A DNA stretch of 64,000 nucleotides from Streptococcus moroccensis. Lineage in GTDB: Bacteria > Bacillota > Bacilli > Lactobacillales > Streptococcaceae. The stretch's first letter is position 1; the number at the start of each line of letters is the position of its first letter. The position numbers and the translations under genes were made by a program. Location of the stretch: the NCBI RefSeq assembly GCF_030812835.1, contig NZ_JAUSTM010000007.1, forward strand, positions 1 to 64,000, in the 5' to 3' direction. Of this stretch, positions 8,768-17,416 are shown one piece after another. The notes under the pieces were generated by a model. That model ran no database searches, was not told where the DNA came from, and saw only the letters and a program-made list of their open reading frames with translations.

Positions 8768-10213
8768 ATGAAAAAACAGGTATTTAACCCCTATCTGCCA
8801 AGCTATGAATATGTGCCTGACGGAGAACCGTATGTTTTCGGCGACAGACTATATGTGTATGGGAGCCATGATAAATTTAACGGGAAAAATTTCTGCCTTG
8901 GGGATTATGTGTGCTGGTCTGCGCCGGTTTCTGATCTGGGGGAATGGAAATACGAGGGTGTGATCTATCGGAAGACACAGGATCCGAAGAATAAGAAGGG
9001 GCTGTCTGTCCTGAATGCGCCGGATGTACAGAAAGGTCCGGACGGGCGTTATTATCTGTATTATGTGGCCAGCATGCTCACTGTGGTTTCCGTGGCGGTA
9101 TCGGTGCGCCCGGAGGGCCCCTTTACATTTTATGGATATGTGAGGCATAAGGATGGCACCTTGTACGGGAAAAAGCATGGCGAGGCCTACAATTTCGACC
9201 CGGCGGTATTCATGGATGAGGACGGAAGGATCTATCTTTACAGCGGATTTGCACCGGATAGAGGGTTCCTGCGCACTGTCATGGGAATGCGGGGTAATCT
9301 GGACGGGGCCTATGGAATGGAACTGGAACAGGATATGCTCACGCTGAAGGGAGAAGCTGTGATGGTGGCGCCGGGGCCGTTGCTTGTATCGGGAACCGGC
9401 TTTGAGGGCCATGCCTTTTATGAAGCAAGCAGTATGCGCAAGGTGCGGGGGAAATATTATTTCGTCTATTCTTCCGAACTGAGTCATGAATTATGCTATG
9501 CAACCGGGGATGCCCCGCTGGGCCCATTCCGCTACGGCGGCACGTTGATCAGCATCGGTGATATAGGGCTGGACGGGAATCAAAAGGCAATGAACTATCT
9601 GGGGAACACCCATGGCGGCATGGCGGAAATCAACGGCCAGTGGTATATCTTTTACCACCGCCAGACCAACAGGCAGAAATGTTGCAGGCAGGGATGTGCG
9701 GAAAAAATCACGATTCTGCCGGATGGCTCCATACCCCAGGCGGAGCTTACGAGCTGCGGGTTGAATAATGGTCCGCTGCCCGGTAGGGGAGCCTACGAAG
9801 CGAGAATCGCCTGCCATCTGATGAGTCGGGAAGGAACTTTCAAATATGAAAAAAGCTTTGAGAAAGATAAAGATGGCATGCACCCATATTTTACGCAGTC
9901 CGGCGGGGACAGGGATGAGAATGGGGATCAGTATATCGCGAACATGACCGATGGAAGCGTGGCTGGATTTAAATATTTTCGGTTCGAAGGCGCTTCAAGA
10001 ATTCAAATCATGACAAGGGGGAACGGAAAGGGCAAGGTGGAACTAAGGACAGGACCCGAAGGCAGTGTAATTGGGCGGATAGAGGTTGAGCCTTCAGCTG
10101 AATGGCGGTTATCACCTGTGATCGGTGTGGCTTTGCCGGAAGAAGTTTCTCCGCTCTATTTTACTTATGTCGGAGAGGGATATATGGATTTCAATCAATT
10201 TGAATTATTATAA
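8768..10213 (+). CDS. Glycoside hydrolase family 43, copy 2
   Basis: A 481-residue paralogue of the preceding GH43, with the triad at Asp 18 (YVPDGEPY), Asp 144 (NFDPAVF) and Glu 219 (HAFYEASS). The shared frame is NPYLP, VFGDR-x-YVYGSHD, then a C-terminal sandwich domain. The ATG follows gggaggagctt. Cytoplasmic by lack of a signal. The two copies differ widely in sequence, so they are old paralogues likely splitting substrates (for example arabinose versus xylose or galactose caps), not a recent duplication. Confidence 0.9.
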   Translation: MKKQVFNPYLPSYEYVPDGEPYVFGDRLYVYGSHDKFNGKNFCLGDYVCWSAPVSDLGEWKYEGVIYRKTQDPKNKKGLSVLNAPDVQKGPDGRYYLYYVASMLTVVSVAVSVRPEGPFTFYGYVRHKDGTLYGKKHGEAYNFDPAVFMDEDGRIYLYSGFAPDRGFLRTVMGMRGNLDGAYGMELEQDMLTLKGEAVMVAPGPLLVSGTGFEGHAFYEASSMRKVRGKYYFVYSSELSHELCYATGDAPLGPFRYGGTLISIGDIGLDGNQKAMNYLGNTHGGMAEINGQWYIFYHRQTNRQKCCRQGCAEKITILPDGSIPQAELTSCGLNNGPLPGRGAYEARIACHLMSREGTFKYEKSFEKDKDGMHPYFTQSGGDRDENGDQYIANMTDGSVAGFKYFRFEGASRIQIMTRGNGKGKVELRTGPEGSVIGRIEVEPSAEWRLSPVIGVALPEEVSPLYFTYVGEGYMDFNQFELL

Positions 10214-10254
10214 TATGGAAGAAAAAAATCAGGGGTAAGAATGGAGGCTAAAAC

Positions 10255-12744
10255 ATGAAAGCGATCCGGCTGAAAACCGAGTACCTTGTAAATCCCGTTG
10301 GAATTGATTTGCTGAATCCTCGCCTGATGTGGAACTGCGAGGGCGGAATCAGGCAGACCGCTTATCAGATTGTTACAGACAACTGGGATAGCGGCAGGGT
10401 GGAGTGCGGCTCCATGCAAACTGTATATCCGCAGCCACTTCACAGCCGCGAGCGAGTGAACTGGAAGATACGCTTATGGGATGAAAACGACGAACCCGGC
10501 GAATGGTCTGAGGCTTTCTTCGAGATGGGTTTGCTGGAGGAAAGTGACTGGCAAGCCACATGGATCACCGGAGACTATACGCCGAACAAGAAAGAACGCT
10601 ATCCGGTGGATTGCTTCCGAAAGGTTTTTCGGGTGAAGGGGCCTGTCTGTCATGCACGGCTTTATATCACTGCTTGCGGACTGTATGAGGCAAAACTGAA
10701 CGACGAAAAGGTGGGTAACTTCTGCCTGGCCCCCGGCCATACGGATTATCGCAAACGAGTCCAATATCAGACCTATGATGTAACGAACATGTTGCATGCC
10801 GGCGAAAACGAATTGACCGTTCAGCTGGCTGACGGCTGGTATCGGGGAAGCTGCGGAGCCTGGGGCATCACCAACCAATACGGCACAGAGACAAAGCTTA
10901 TATGTCAGCTGGAGTATGAGGACGAAAGCGGTCTGAGGGAAAACGTGAGTTCCGATGGCAGCTGGCAGTGGGCCAACGACGGCCCCATCCGTTTTGCTGA
11001 CAATAAGGACGGCGAGGTTGTGGAGGCCTTCCGCAAGCCACTGTATCAGGGCAAAGCGAGAGAGTCGAAACACAATGTTGTTCCATCCGCTTCCAACAAT
11101 GTTGTTGTAACCGAGCATGAGCGCTTTCATCCTGTCATCAGCACCGCTCCCAACGGCAGGAAACTCCTGGACTTCGGGCAGAACCTGGCAGGTTATGTGT
11201 TTTTCCAGGTGAATGCCCATGCCGCTCAGCGGATGCTTTGGCGCTTTGGTGAGATGTTGGACACTGATGGAAATCTGACGCTGAAAAATATTCAATGTGT
11301 TGGCAAAAAGAAGACGACGCCTTTGCAGCAGATCGAATATATCTGCGGCGAAGGACTTAACGAATACAAAACCACCTTTGCTGTCTTTGGATTTCGTTAT
11401 GCAGAGGTGGAAACGGACCTGGAGCTTCTGCCAGAGAATGTGGAGGCTGTTGCCGTTTACTCAGACATAGCAGAAACCGGACACTTCGAAAGCTCCAATG
11501 AGCTTTTGAACCGCTTTGTGGAGGCTACAAAATGGTCGACTAAGTCCAATTCCCTCGACATTCCAACCGACTGTCCCACCCGTGAGCGTCACGGCTGGAC
11601 GGGGGATGCACAGATCTTCTTTGAAACGGCTTCCTACCTGTTCGACTATGCGGCCTTTTCGCAGAAATATCTGCGGGATATTTTTGACTGGCAAAAGCGC
11701 AATGGACTGCTTCCCCAAATCGCGCCTTACGGCGGTGTAGACTTTTATATGTGGACGATGAACGGTTCGGTGGGCTGGTCGGATATCGGCATCCTGCTGC
11801 CCTATCGCTTCTGGAAAAAATACGGGGACAGGCGGATTCTCGAAAGCTATTATGATCGCATGAAGAAGTATGCGGAATTTATGATTCGGCGTATTTCTAG
11901 GGATGGTGTTGTACGAAAAGGACAAAGCTTTGGCGAATGGGCGGAACCCACGGACGTCATGCCCAATGACTGGAAGGACGCGGTGCTGCCGCATCCGGAG
12001 GTCAGCACTGCCTACACCGCCTATGTCCTGCAATGCCTGGCGGAGATTTCGGAGGAGCTTCATCACCCGGAGGACGCGGCAAAATATAACGCCATCTCGG
12101 CCGGATGCAAGGCTGCATATCAGAAAAAATTTGGGAAAGAGCTCGACACGGACAGGCAGTCACAGCTCGTGCGGCCTCTGGCCTTTAACCTTCTGACAAA
12201 GAAGCAGAAGGCATTCGCCGAGAAACGGCTTGTGGAAGCGCTTGATCATTACGGCTGGAGGCTGGGTACCGGATTCCTCTCTACACCGTTGATTCTGGAT
12301 GTGCTTAGTCAGATCGACATGGACGCCGCGTATCGGTTGCTCGAAAATGAGGAGATGCCCGGTTGGCTTTATATGCCCAAGGTGGGCGCCACCACCATCT
12401 GGGAAAGCTGGGAGGGAACGGAAGCCCAGGGCGGCATTGCCAGTCTCAACCATTACTCCAAGGGTGCGGTTGTAGAGTGGCTGTTCAAAACCATGTGCGG
12501 TATTCGCGTGGATGGCGAGAATCATTTCATCCTGGCGCCACACCCGGGCGGCACGTTCACCTGTGCAAGAGCATTGTATCAGAGTATATACGGTGAGGTT
12601 TCCAGCGCATGGGAGAGGCAGGAGGATAGAACGATCTATCGTTTCACGGTACCGGCAGGCTGCGCGGCGAAGCTGATCTTACCGGACGGCAGGATCGAAA
12701 CTATCCGTGCAGGGGCCTATGTTTACACGGAGGAAACAAGATGA
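10255..12744 (+). CDS. Glycoside hydrolase family 78 alpha-L-rhamnosidase
   Basis: An 829-residue enzyme with the normal GH78 architecture: N-terminal beta domains (residues ~1-340), an (alpha/alpha)6 barrel, and a C-terminal beta sandwich. The conserved acidic box is residues 439-451 (DCPTRERHGWTGD), and TTIWESWEG is the second barrel signature. It removes alpha-L-rhamnose from plant glycosides, rhamnogalacturonan or flavonoid glycosides. No export signal is present. Its stop overlaps the ATG of the GH3 gene by four bases, so the two are translationally coupled. Confidence 0.92.
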   Translation: MKAIRLKTEYLVNPVGIDLLNPRLMWNCEGGIRQTAYQIVTDNWDSGRVECGSMQTVYPQPLHSRERVNWKIRLWDENDEPGEWSEAFFEMGLLEESDWQATWITGDYTPNKKERYPVDCFRKVFRVKGPVCHARLYITACGLYEAKLNDEKVGNFCLAPGHTDYRKRVQYQTYDVTNMLHAGENELTVQLADGWYRGSCGAWGITNQYGTETKLICQLEYEDESGLRENVSSDGSWQWANDGPIRFADNKDGEVVEAFRKPLYQGKARESKHNVVPSASNNVVVTEHERFHPVISTAPNGRKLLDFGQNLAGYVFFQVNAHAAQRMLWRFGEMLDTDGNLTLKNIQCVGKKKTTPLQQIEYICGEGLNEYKTTFAVFGFRYAEVETDLELLPENVEAVAVYSDIAETGHFESSNELLNRFVEATKWSTKSNSLDIPTDCPTRERHGWTGDAQIFFETASYLFDYAAFSQKYLRDIFDWQKRNGLLPQIAPYGGVDFYMWTMNGSVGWSDIGILLPYRFWKKYGDRRILESYYDRMKKYAEFMIRRISRDGVVRKGQSFGEWAEPTDVMPNDWKDAVLPHPEVSTAYTAYVLQCLAEISEELHHPEDAAKYNAISAGCKAAYQKKFGKELDTDRQSQLVRPLAFNLLTKKQKAFAEKRLVEALDHYGWRLGTGFLSTPLILDVLSQIDMDAAYRLLENEEMPGWLYMPKVGATTIWESWEGTEAQGGIASLNHYSKGAVVEWLFKTMCGIRVDGENHFILAPHPGGTFTCARALYQSIYGEVSSAWERQEDRTIYRFTVPAGCAAKLILPDGRIETIRAGAYVYTEETR

Positions 12745-15089
12745 AAGATGTAAACGAAATCATTCAGCGCATGTCTCGGGAGGAGAAGATTGCTCTTTGT
12801 GAAGGCAAGGATTTTTGGACGACTAAAGCATTTCCGCAGTATGGCATCCCGACCATTTTTATGAGTGATGGGCCTCATGGCCTCCGCAAGCAGGAGGATG
12901 CGGCGGATATGCTCGGCTTGAACCGATCTCTGCCGGCGACCTGTTTTCCCACCGCGGTGACAACCGGTGCCTCATGGGATACAGAACTGCTTGATGAAAT
13001 CGGAAAAGCAATTGCGCAGGAAGCGAAGGCGCAGGGTGTCGGACTTGTTCTTGGCCCGGGTGCGAATCTGAAGCGAAATCCACTGTGCGGACGGAATTTT
13101 GAATATTTTTCTGAAGACCCTTACCTGACCGGCAAGCTGGCCGCTGCCTATATCCGCGGTGCGGAAAGCGAGGGCGTGGCCACGAGCCTGAAGCACCTTG
13201 CGGCGAATTCACAGGAGCGGGATCGCTTCACATCTGACAGTGTGATGGATGAGCGCACGATGCGGGAGCTTTACCTATCCGCCTTTGAAACAGCCATCAA
13301 AGAGGGCAAACCTTCCACGGTGATGTGTGCCTATCCAAAGCTGAACGGCACACATTGCAGCGACAATAAAGCGCTTTTGACCGATATTCTGCGCGCTGAA
13401 TGGGGCTTTGACGGCCTGGTTGTGACGGACTGGGGTGCAATGAACAATCGGGTCGAAGCGTTCCGGGCAGGGTGCGATCTGAACATGCCGGGAGGCAGCA
13501 ATTATATGATTCGGGAAACGATCGACGCGGTCAAACGCGGCGACCTTCCCGAAAGCGCGATTGACGCATGCGCCGCACGGGTGCTGCGTCTTGTGCTGAG
13601 AGCAGATGAGAACAAAAGCAAACAGGCATCTTGTGATTATGACGCGCACAAAGTTGTTGCCAGGAAGGCGGCCCTCTCCGGTGCGGTGCTGTTGAAAAAC
13701 GAAGATCATCTGCTGCCTCTTGCAAAAACCGTCAGGCTTGCCGTAATCGGTACGATGGCACAGGAGCCGCGCTATCAGGGGGCGGGATCGAGCCACATCA
13801 ATCCGACAAGGCTGACCATTCCTCTGGACTGCTTTCCGGGAGCAGTATTTGCCGCGGGCTGCGACAGCCGGGGCGATACGTCTGATGCGCTGCTGGAAGA
13901 AGCGAGAACAGTTGCGGCGGGGGCCGAGGTTACAATCGTGTTTGCCGGTCTGCCGGACCGATATGAGTCTGAGGGCTTTGATCGGGAAAATATGCAGATG
14001 CCGGAAGGCCATAATCGCATGATCGAAGCCATTGCCGAAGCAAATCCGAATACGATCGTTGTGCTGCTGACGGGCAGCCCTGTAGAAACGCCATGGGCAG
14101 ACAAGGTCAAGGCGATTTTATATATGGGTCTCATGGGGCAGGAAGGCGGCGCTGTTATCAGCGATCTGATTTACGGTGCAGCGAATCCCTGCGGCAAACT
14201 GGCTGAATCGTGGCCGATTTCCTACGAGGATTGCCCATCTTCCTCTTACTATGGCAAGACGAAGGACGCGCTTTATCGTGAGGGCATCTATGTTGGATAT
14301 CGCTTCTACGACAAGGCGCGGACAGCTGTCCGCTTTCCCTTTGGCTTCGGCCTGAGCTACACAACGTTTGCCTATTCTGATCTGGTGGTGACCGGAAATA
14401 CCGCGGAGGCAGTTGTGATCAATACGGGGAACCGTGCCGGCGCGGAGATCGCCCAGCTGTATATCGAGGCGCCGCAGGTCGGGATCCATCGCCCGCTGCG
14501 TGAGCTGAAGGGCTTTCAGAAAGTCTTTCTGCAGCCGGGAGAAAGCCGACAAATTGCATTTAAGCTGGATGAGCGGGCTTTTGCGGTCTGGCAGAACGGG
14601 TGGAAAGTGCCTGCCGGTGAATATACAGTCTGTGTGGGTTCTTCGAGTCGCGACCTTCCGTTACGTGCCGTTGTACACCGGGGCGATGAAACGCTTGAAG
14701 TCCCGGATTGGCAGGCAGACTCCTGGTACGAAGCACCTAAGGGGGTTCCGTCCGTAGAGGAGTTTGAACGTATGCTTGGGAGAGCGTACATTCCTCCCAA
14801 ACTCATCAAGGGACTGTTTACCATGGATCATACAGTCGCTGAAATGAAGGATTTCTCATTGCTGATGAAGATCATGTACAAAGCTGTCGAAAAGACAATT
14901 GCCAAAGGCTTCGGAGGAAAAGTCGACTATGAGAACCCGGAGTTTCGGATGATGATGGCCTCCTCCGCGGGTAGCCCGCTTCGCAGTATGCAGATTTTCG
15001 GTGGCTTGAAGAACGGCGTCGTACATGCCATGCTGGAAATCGCCAACGGGCATCTGCTGAAAGGCATCGTCCGCATGTTTGGAAAATAA
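12741..15089 (+). CDS. Glycoside hydrolase family 3 beta-glucosidase-like
   Basis: A 782-residue GH3 enzyme with a TIM barrel carrying the nucleophile Asp 230 (VVTDWGAMN), an alpha/beta sandwich with the probable acid/base region ESEGFDRENMQMP, a fibronectin-III-like domain, and a C-terminal tail. KHLAANSQERDR is the sugar-binding signature. No signal peptide is present. It would finish glucoside breakdown after GH78/GH43 trimming. Its stop codon (15087-15089) is followed immediately, in the same frame, by the 3' half of the split flavoprotein gene, so the insertion boundary lies on or next to this stop. Whether the true C-terminus is complete is not certain. Confidence 0.9.
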   Translation: MKDVNEIIQRMSREEKIALCEGKDFWTTKAFPQYGIPTIFMSDGPHGLRKQEDAADMLGLNRSLPATCFPTAVTTGASWDTELLDEIGKAIAQEAKAQGVGLVLGPGANLKRNPLCGRNFEYFSEDPYLTGKLAAAYIRGAESEGVATSLKHLAANSQERDRFTSDSVMDERTMRELYLSAFETAIKEGKPSTVMCAYPKLNGTHCSDNKALLTDILRAEWGFDGLVVTDWGAMNNRVEAFRAGCDLNMPGGSNYMIRETIDAVKRGDLPESAIDACAARVLRLVLRADENKSKQASCDYDAHKVVARKAALSGAVLLKNEDHLLPLAKTVRLAVIGTMAQEPRYQGAGSSHINPTRLTIPLDCFPGAVFAAGCDSRGDTSDALLEEARTVAAGAEVTIVFAGLPDRYESEGFDRENMQMPEGHNRMIEAIAEANPNTIVVLLTGSPVETPWADKVKAILYMGLMGQEGGAVISDLIYGAANPCGKLAESWPISYEDCPSSSYYGKTKDALYREGIYVGYRFYDKARTAVRFPFGFGLSYTTFAYSDLVVTGNTAEAVVINTGNRAGAEIAQLYIEAPQVGIHRPLRELKGFQKVFLQPGESRQIAFKLDERAFAVWQNGWKVPAGEYTVCVGSSSRDLPLRAVVHRGDETLEVPDWQADSWYEAPKGVPSVEEFERMLGRAYIPPKLIKGLFTMDHTVAEMKDFSLLMKIMYKAVEKTIAKGFGGKVDYENPEFRMMMASSAGSPLRSMQIFGGLKNGVVHAMLEIANGHLLKGIVRMFGK

Positions 15090-15458
15090 ATACTGGATCT
15101 GAAAGACGATGCGGTCTGGATCGCCGAAAAGGTCAAAAACGCGGATACCCTCGTGTTTGCCACACCGATCTACTACTATGAAATGAGCGGCCAGATGAAG
15201 ACGCTGCTGGACCGTTTGAATCCTCTGTATCCCTCGGATTACAGATTCCGTAAAGTCTATATGTTGATGACAGCCACGGAAGATGAAGACTATGTGCCTG
15301 AAAAAGCCATAAGCGGCCTGCAGGGCTGGGTCGATTGTTTTGAAAAGGCAGAGCTTGCCGGATCACTCTTCTGCGGCGGCATCTCCGATCCGGATGAGGC
15401 CTCCGGGAAAAAGGAGGAACAGGATGAAGCTTATGAATTCGGGAAATCGCTTAAGTAA
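15090..15458 (+). pseudogene. Flavodoxin-like FMN reductase, 3' part
   Basis: In-frame sequence from the GH3 stop onward reads ILDLKDDAVWIAEKVKNAD, then TLVFATPIYYYEMSGQMK and TLLDRLNPLYPSDYRF. This is the middle and C-terminal part of a small NADPH-dependent FMN reductase; the ATPIYYYEMSGQMK loop is the flavin-binding signature. It continues the 5' fragment at 546-734. Together they give about 180 residues, the expected family length. No start codon or ribosome site serves this half, so it is presumed dead. Its end overlaps the next ATG at 15424, as in an ancestral operon. Confidence 0.85.
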
Positions 15459-15747
15459 CAGAAGCCGTATATCTGCTCTTTTGCTGGCCCTGATGCTCCT
15501 TCTTCTCACAGGCTGCAGCAGCACCGGGCCAGCGGAGACAGGAGCACTCACAGAGTCCGGCTCGGCGGAAGAAACGACTCTCCCGACAGCTAAAGAACCG
15601 GCATCTGAGAATGAAGCTTCGGAACCTTATAGCACAAAATCTTCATTACCGGAAGGAACGGACAGAATGTTTTATGCACATGTAAACGGAAAGGTCCTGA
15701 AGATCCTTCGGAGGCCGGGGCCACACATCCGAGCATTTCGGAAATGA
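15424..15747 (+). pseudogene. Cyclophilin-like-fold lipoprotein, truncated
   Basis: Starts at an ATG with an aaggaggaac ribosome site. The N-terminus is a clear lipoprotein signal (basic start, hydrophobic run, lipobox LLTGC near residue 30), followed by a Ser/Glu/Thr-rich linker. The domain begins MFYAHVNGKVLKI, the opening strand of the small cyclophilin-like fold often found in clostridial redox loci. At about 15703 reading departs from the family and ends in RRPGPHIRAFRK, which is the out-of-frame start of the aldo/keto reductase piece. Deletion of the domain body is inferred. Confidence 0.7.
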
Positions 15748-15958
15748 AGTGATCAAAGAACTGGCAGAAAAGTACGGAAAGTCTTCTGCGCAGATCATCC
15801 TCCGGTGGCAGCTGCAGGCAGGCTTTATCGCCATCCCCGGTTCCTCCAATCCGGACCATATTGCCGAAAACTATGACATCTTTGATTTCGAACTGAGCAA
15901 AAAGGATATGCAGAGGATCCGGGAACTTGATCAGCATGAACGGTACGAGAACTGGTAA
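15704..15958 (+). pseudogene. Aldo/keto reductase, C-terminal fragment
   Basis: The frame that opens inside the lipoprotein remnant reads SFGGRGHTSEHFGNEVIKEL, then AEKYGKSSAQIILRWQLQ, then IAIPGSSNPDHIAENYDIF. This is the last third of an aldo/keto reductase, with the conserved AQIILRW and IPGSS NADPH-binding segments. The TIM-barrel front with the catalytic Asp/Tyr/Lys/His is missing. The deletion fuses it to the lipoprotein gene at about 15703-15706. Aldo/keto reductase, flavodoxin and cyclophilin-like genes commonly neighbour each other in gut Clostridia, consistent with the ancestral locus. Confidence 0.8.
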
Positions 15959-16004
15959 AACCGGCTGGGGACGATAATTCCAATAATCAAAAAATGAAAC
16001 CGAA

Positions 16005-16058
16005 GCCAGAGCAGGAAATCGGAAAATGATCCGATATCACCTGCCCTGGCTTTTCGTT
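16005..16058 (+). terminator. Rho-independent terminator after the aldo/keto reductase remnant
   Basis: Stem GCCAGAGCAGG (16005-16015) with CCTGCCCTGGC (16040-16050), one mismatch, plus an inner ATCGGA/TCCGAT pairing, followed by TTTTCGTTTTT. It ends the ancestral reductase operon. Confidence 0.75.
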
Positions 16059-16084
16059 TTTCCTGAGTAAGGTATCCGGCTATA

Positions 16085-16290
16085 TAAGCGTTTTTGCAAA
16101 ATGCGCAGCTCACACGAAGTGTGATTCAAAGGGTTTGGGAATCCCCAACATGCAAGCGTCTGGACGAAAATAGCGTTCCAGACCCTGCTTGCCAAGTTTA
16201 TCAGGAATTCCTGATAACCAAGTAGTGAAATGAAGAAAAAGGCTTATCTTGATGTTTATAACCGTCAACATCACGGCTCGTCAGGGAATT
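16085..16290. other. Non-coding stretch with hairpin and 20-bp palindrome
   Basis: The gap from 15959 to 16425 holds no gene. Beyond the terminator it contains an interrupted stem (16153-16164 with 16177-16191: CAAGC/GCTTG outside, GTCTGGA/TCCAGAC inside) and a perfect 20-bp palindrome at 16198-16217 centred on an EcoRI-like GAATTC. These sit ~80-150 bases upstream of the promoter of the HTH/hsdM genes. Function unknown. Confidence 0.45.
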
Positions 16291-16294
16291 CATC

Positions 16295-16324
16295 TTGAAA
16301 ATGTGTGGGTTTTTGTGGTATAAT
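16295..16324 (+). promoter_or_regulatory. Promoter of the HTH-hsdM operon
   Basis: TTGAAA (16295-16300), an 18-base spacer, TATAAT (16319-16324). It lies ~100 bases upstream of the HTH start codon. Confidence 0.65.
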
Positions 16325-16425
16325 CCAAAATGTTGAATTGTATCCTGCTGAAGCAGCAAGATTTGGCGATATACCCAGGTTACTAAGGCAACACCAGCGA
16401 TGTTTTCAGAACAGGAGGGGTGTTC

Positions 16426-16632
16426 ATGGCAATTTGTTACAATAAGCTTTGGAACCTTGTCAGACAGAACAAGATGAAGAAAGGCGAACTTGCAAAAGCC
16501 GCCGGAATCAGCGATTACATGATGTCCAAGTTAAACAAGGACGAACCGGTACAGATGGAGATAATGATCCGCCTGTGCAAAGTGTTTCATTGCGATATTG
16601 GAGATCTGATGGAAGTCATTGAGGAGGAATAA
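16426..16632 (+). CDS. Small Cro/C1-type HTH regulator
   Basis: A 68-residue XRE-like DNA-binding protein made of little more than the helix-turn-helix: KKGELAKAAGISDYMMSKL is the recognition pair, and MIRLCKVFHCDIGDLMEV is the closing helix. The ATG at 16426 follows aggaggggtgttc; a GTG six bases earlier is less well placed. This type sits in front of type I restriction-modification operons in Firmicutes and probably controls them. The hsdM start is only six bases after its stop. Confidence 0.88.
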   Translation: MAICYNKLWNLVRQNKMKKGELAKAAGISDYMMSKLNKDEPVQMEIMIRLCKVFHCDIGDLMEVIEEE

Positions 16633-16637
16633 AGATC

Positions 16638-17243
16638 ATGGCAGAAAAAGTCACTGCAGATATCGGGTTTGAGAAGCAGATCTGGGATGCAGCTTGTGTG
16701 CTACGTGGCAACATGGATGCGTCAGAATATAAAAATGTTGTCCTTGGCCTCATCTTCCTGAAATATATTTCGGACCGCTTCGAGGCGAAATACCAGGAAT
16801 TGGTTGATGAAGGAGATGGCTTTGAAGAAGATATTGATGAGTATACTTCTGAAGGCATTTTCTTCGTCCCTGTCGGAGCGCGGTGGAGCGAAATCGCATC
16901 AAAGGCTCATACCCCGGAAATCGGAGTTGTGATTGATGATGCTATGCGTGCTATTGAAAAAGAGAACAAGCGGCTGAAGGATATTTTGCCGAAAAACTTC
17001 GCTCGTCCCGAATTGGATAAGCGACGTCTTGGAGATGTTGTCGATCTTTTCACCAATGTTCAGATGATTGAGCACGGCGATGAAAAAGATATTCTTGGAC
17101 GAACTTATGAATACTGCCTTTCCATGTTTGCTGAACAGGAAGGTAAACGCGGAGGAGAGTTCTTTACTCCTTCCTGTGTCGTACGTATCCTTGTCGAAGT
17201 GCTTCAGCCGTTCAAGGGCCGTGTCTACGATCCTTGCTGCGGG
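16638..17243 (+). pseudogene. hsdM: Type I restriction-modification methylase HsdM, truncated
   Basis: About 202 residues of a type I DNA adenine methyltransferase (usual length ~500). Present are the N-terminal HsdM domain (FEKQIWDAACVLRGNMDASE, VVLGLIFLKYISDRFEAKY), GRTYEYCLSMFAEQEGKRGGEFFTP, and the SAM-binding motif I broken after DPCCG at residues 198-202. The next residues should be SGGM but read FRVIIM. The NPPY catalytic motif and all of hsdS and hsdR are missing. A deletion or insertion junction therefore lies at about 17243, where base composition also falls to the AT-rich neighbouring block. The enzyme cannot be active. Confidence 0.9.
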
Positions 17244-17258
17244 TTTCGTGTCATAATA

Positions 17259-17351
17259 ATGACAGAGGCAAATAGTTCAGTAAAATCAAAGGTTTTGAAG
17301 CTTCTACCAAAGTTAAAAACTGAAGAAACTGATAGTTTATGTGTTGCTTAG
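17259..17351 (+). CDS. 30-residue reading frame at the hsdM junction
   Basis: This frame is continuous with hsdM but unrelated to it: MTEANSSVKSKVLKLLPKLK followed by TEETDSLCVA. It is Lys-rich. It could be a small peptide or the tail of a lost gene of the AT-rich block. The ATG at 17259 has no good ribosome site. Function unknown. Confidence 0.25.
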   Translation: MTEANSSVKSKVLKLLPKLKTEETDSLCVA

Positions 17352-17394
17352 AGCCATTATCTATTAAAATAATGGTTGTAAGCAGCACATAAAC
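17335..17394 (+). other. Large two-tier hairpin
   Basis: The arms 17335-17350 and 17379-17394 pair over 16 bases (GTTTATGTG... with ...CACATAAAC, one G-U). Inside them CCATTAT (17354-17360) pairs with ATAATGG (17369-17375). No U-run follows on this strand, so it is not a standard terminator. It sits 23 bases before the next start codon and could be a leader attenuator or a site used by an integrative element. Confidence 0.6.
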
Positions 17395-17416
17395 CAAAGA
17401 GAAAAAGAGGTAGTGT

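Noticed and set aside
13275-14012. 245-codon reverse-strand frame inside GH3
   Set aside because: Antisense shadow with Cys/His/Arg-rich composition; all evidence supports the plus-strand GH3.
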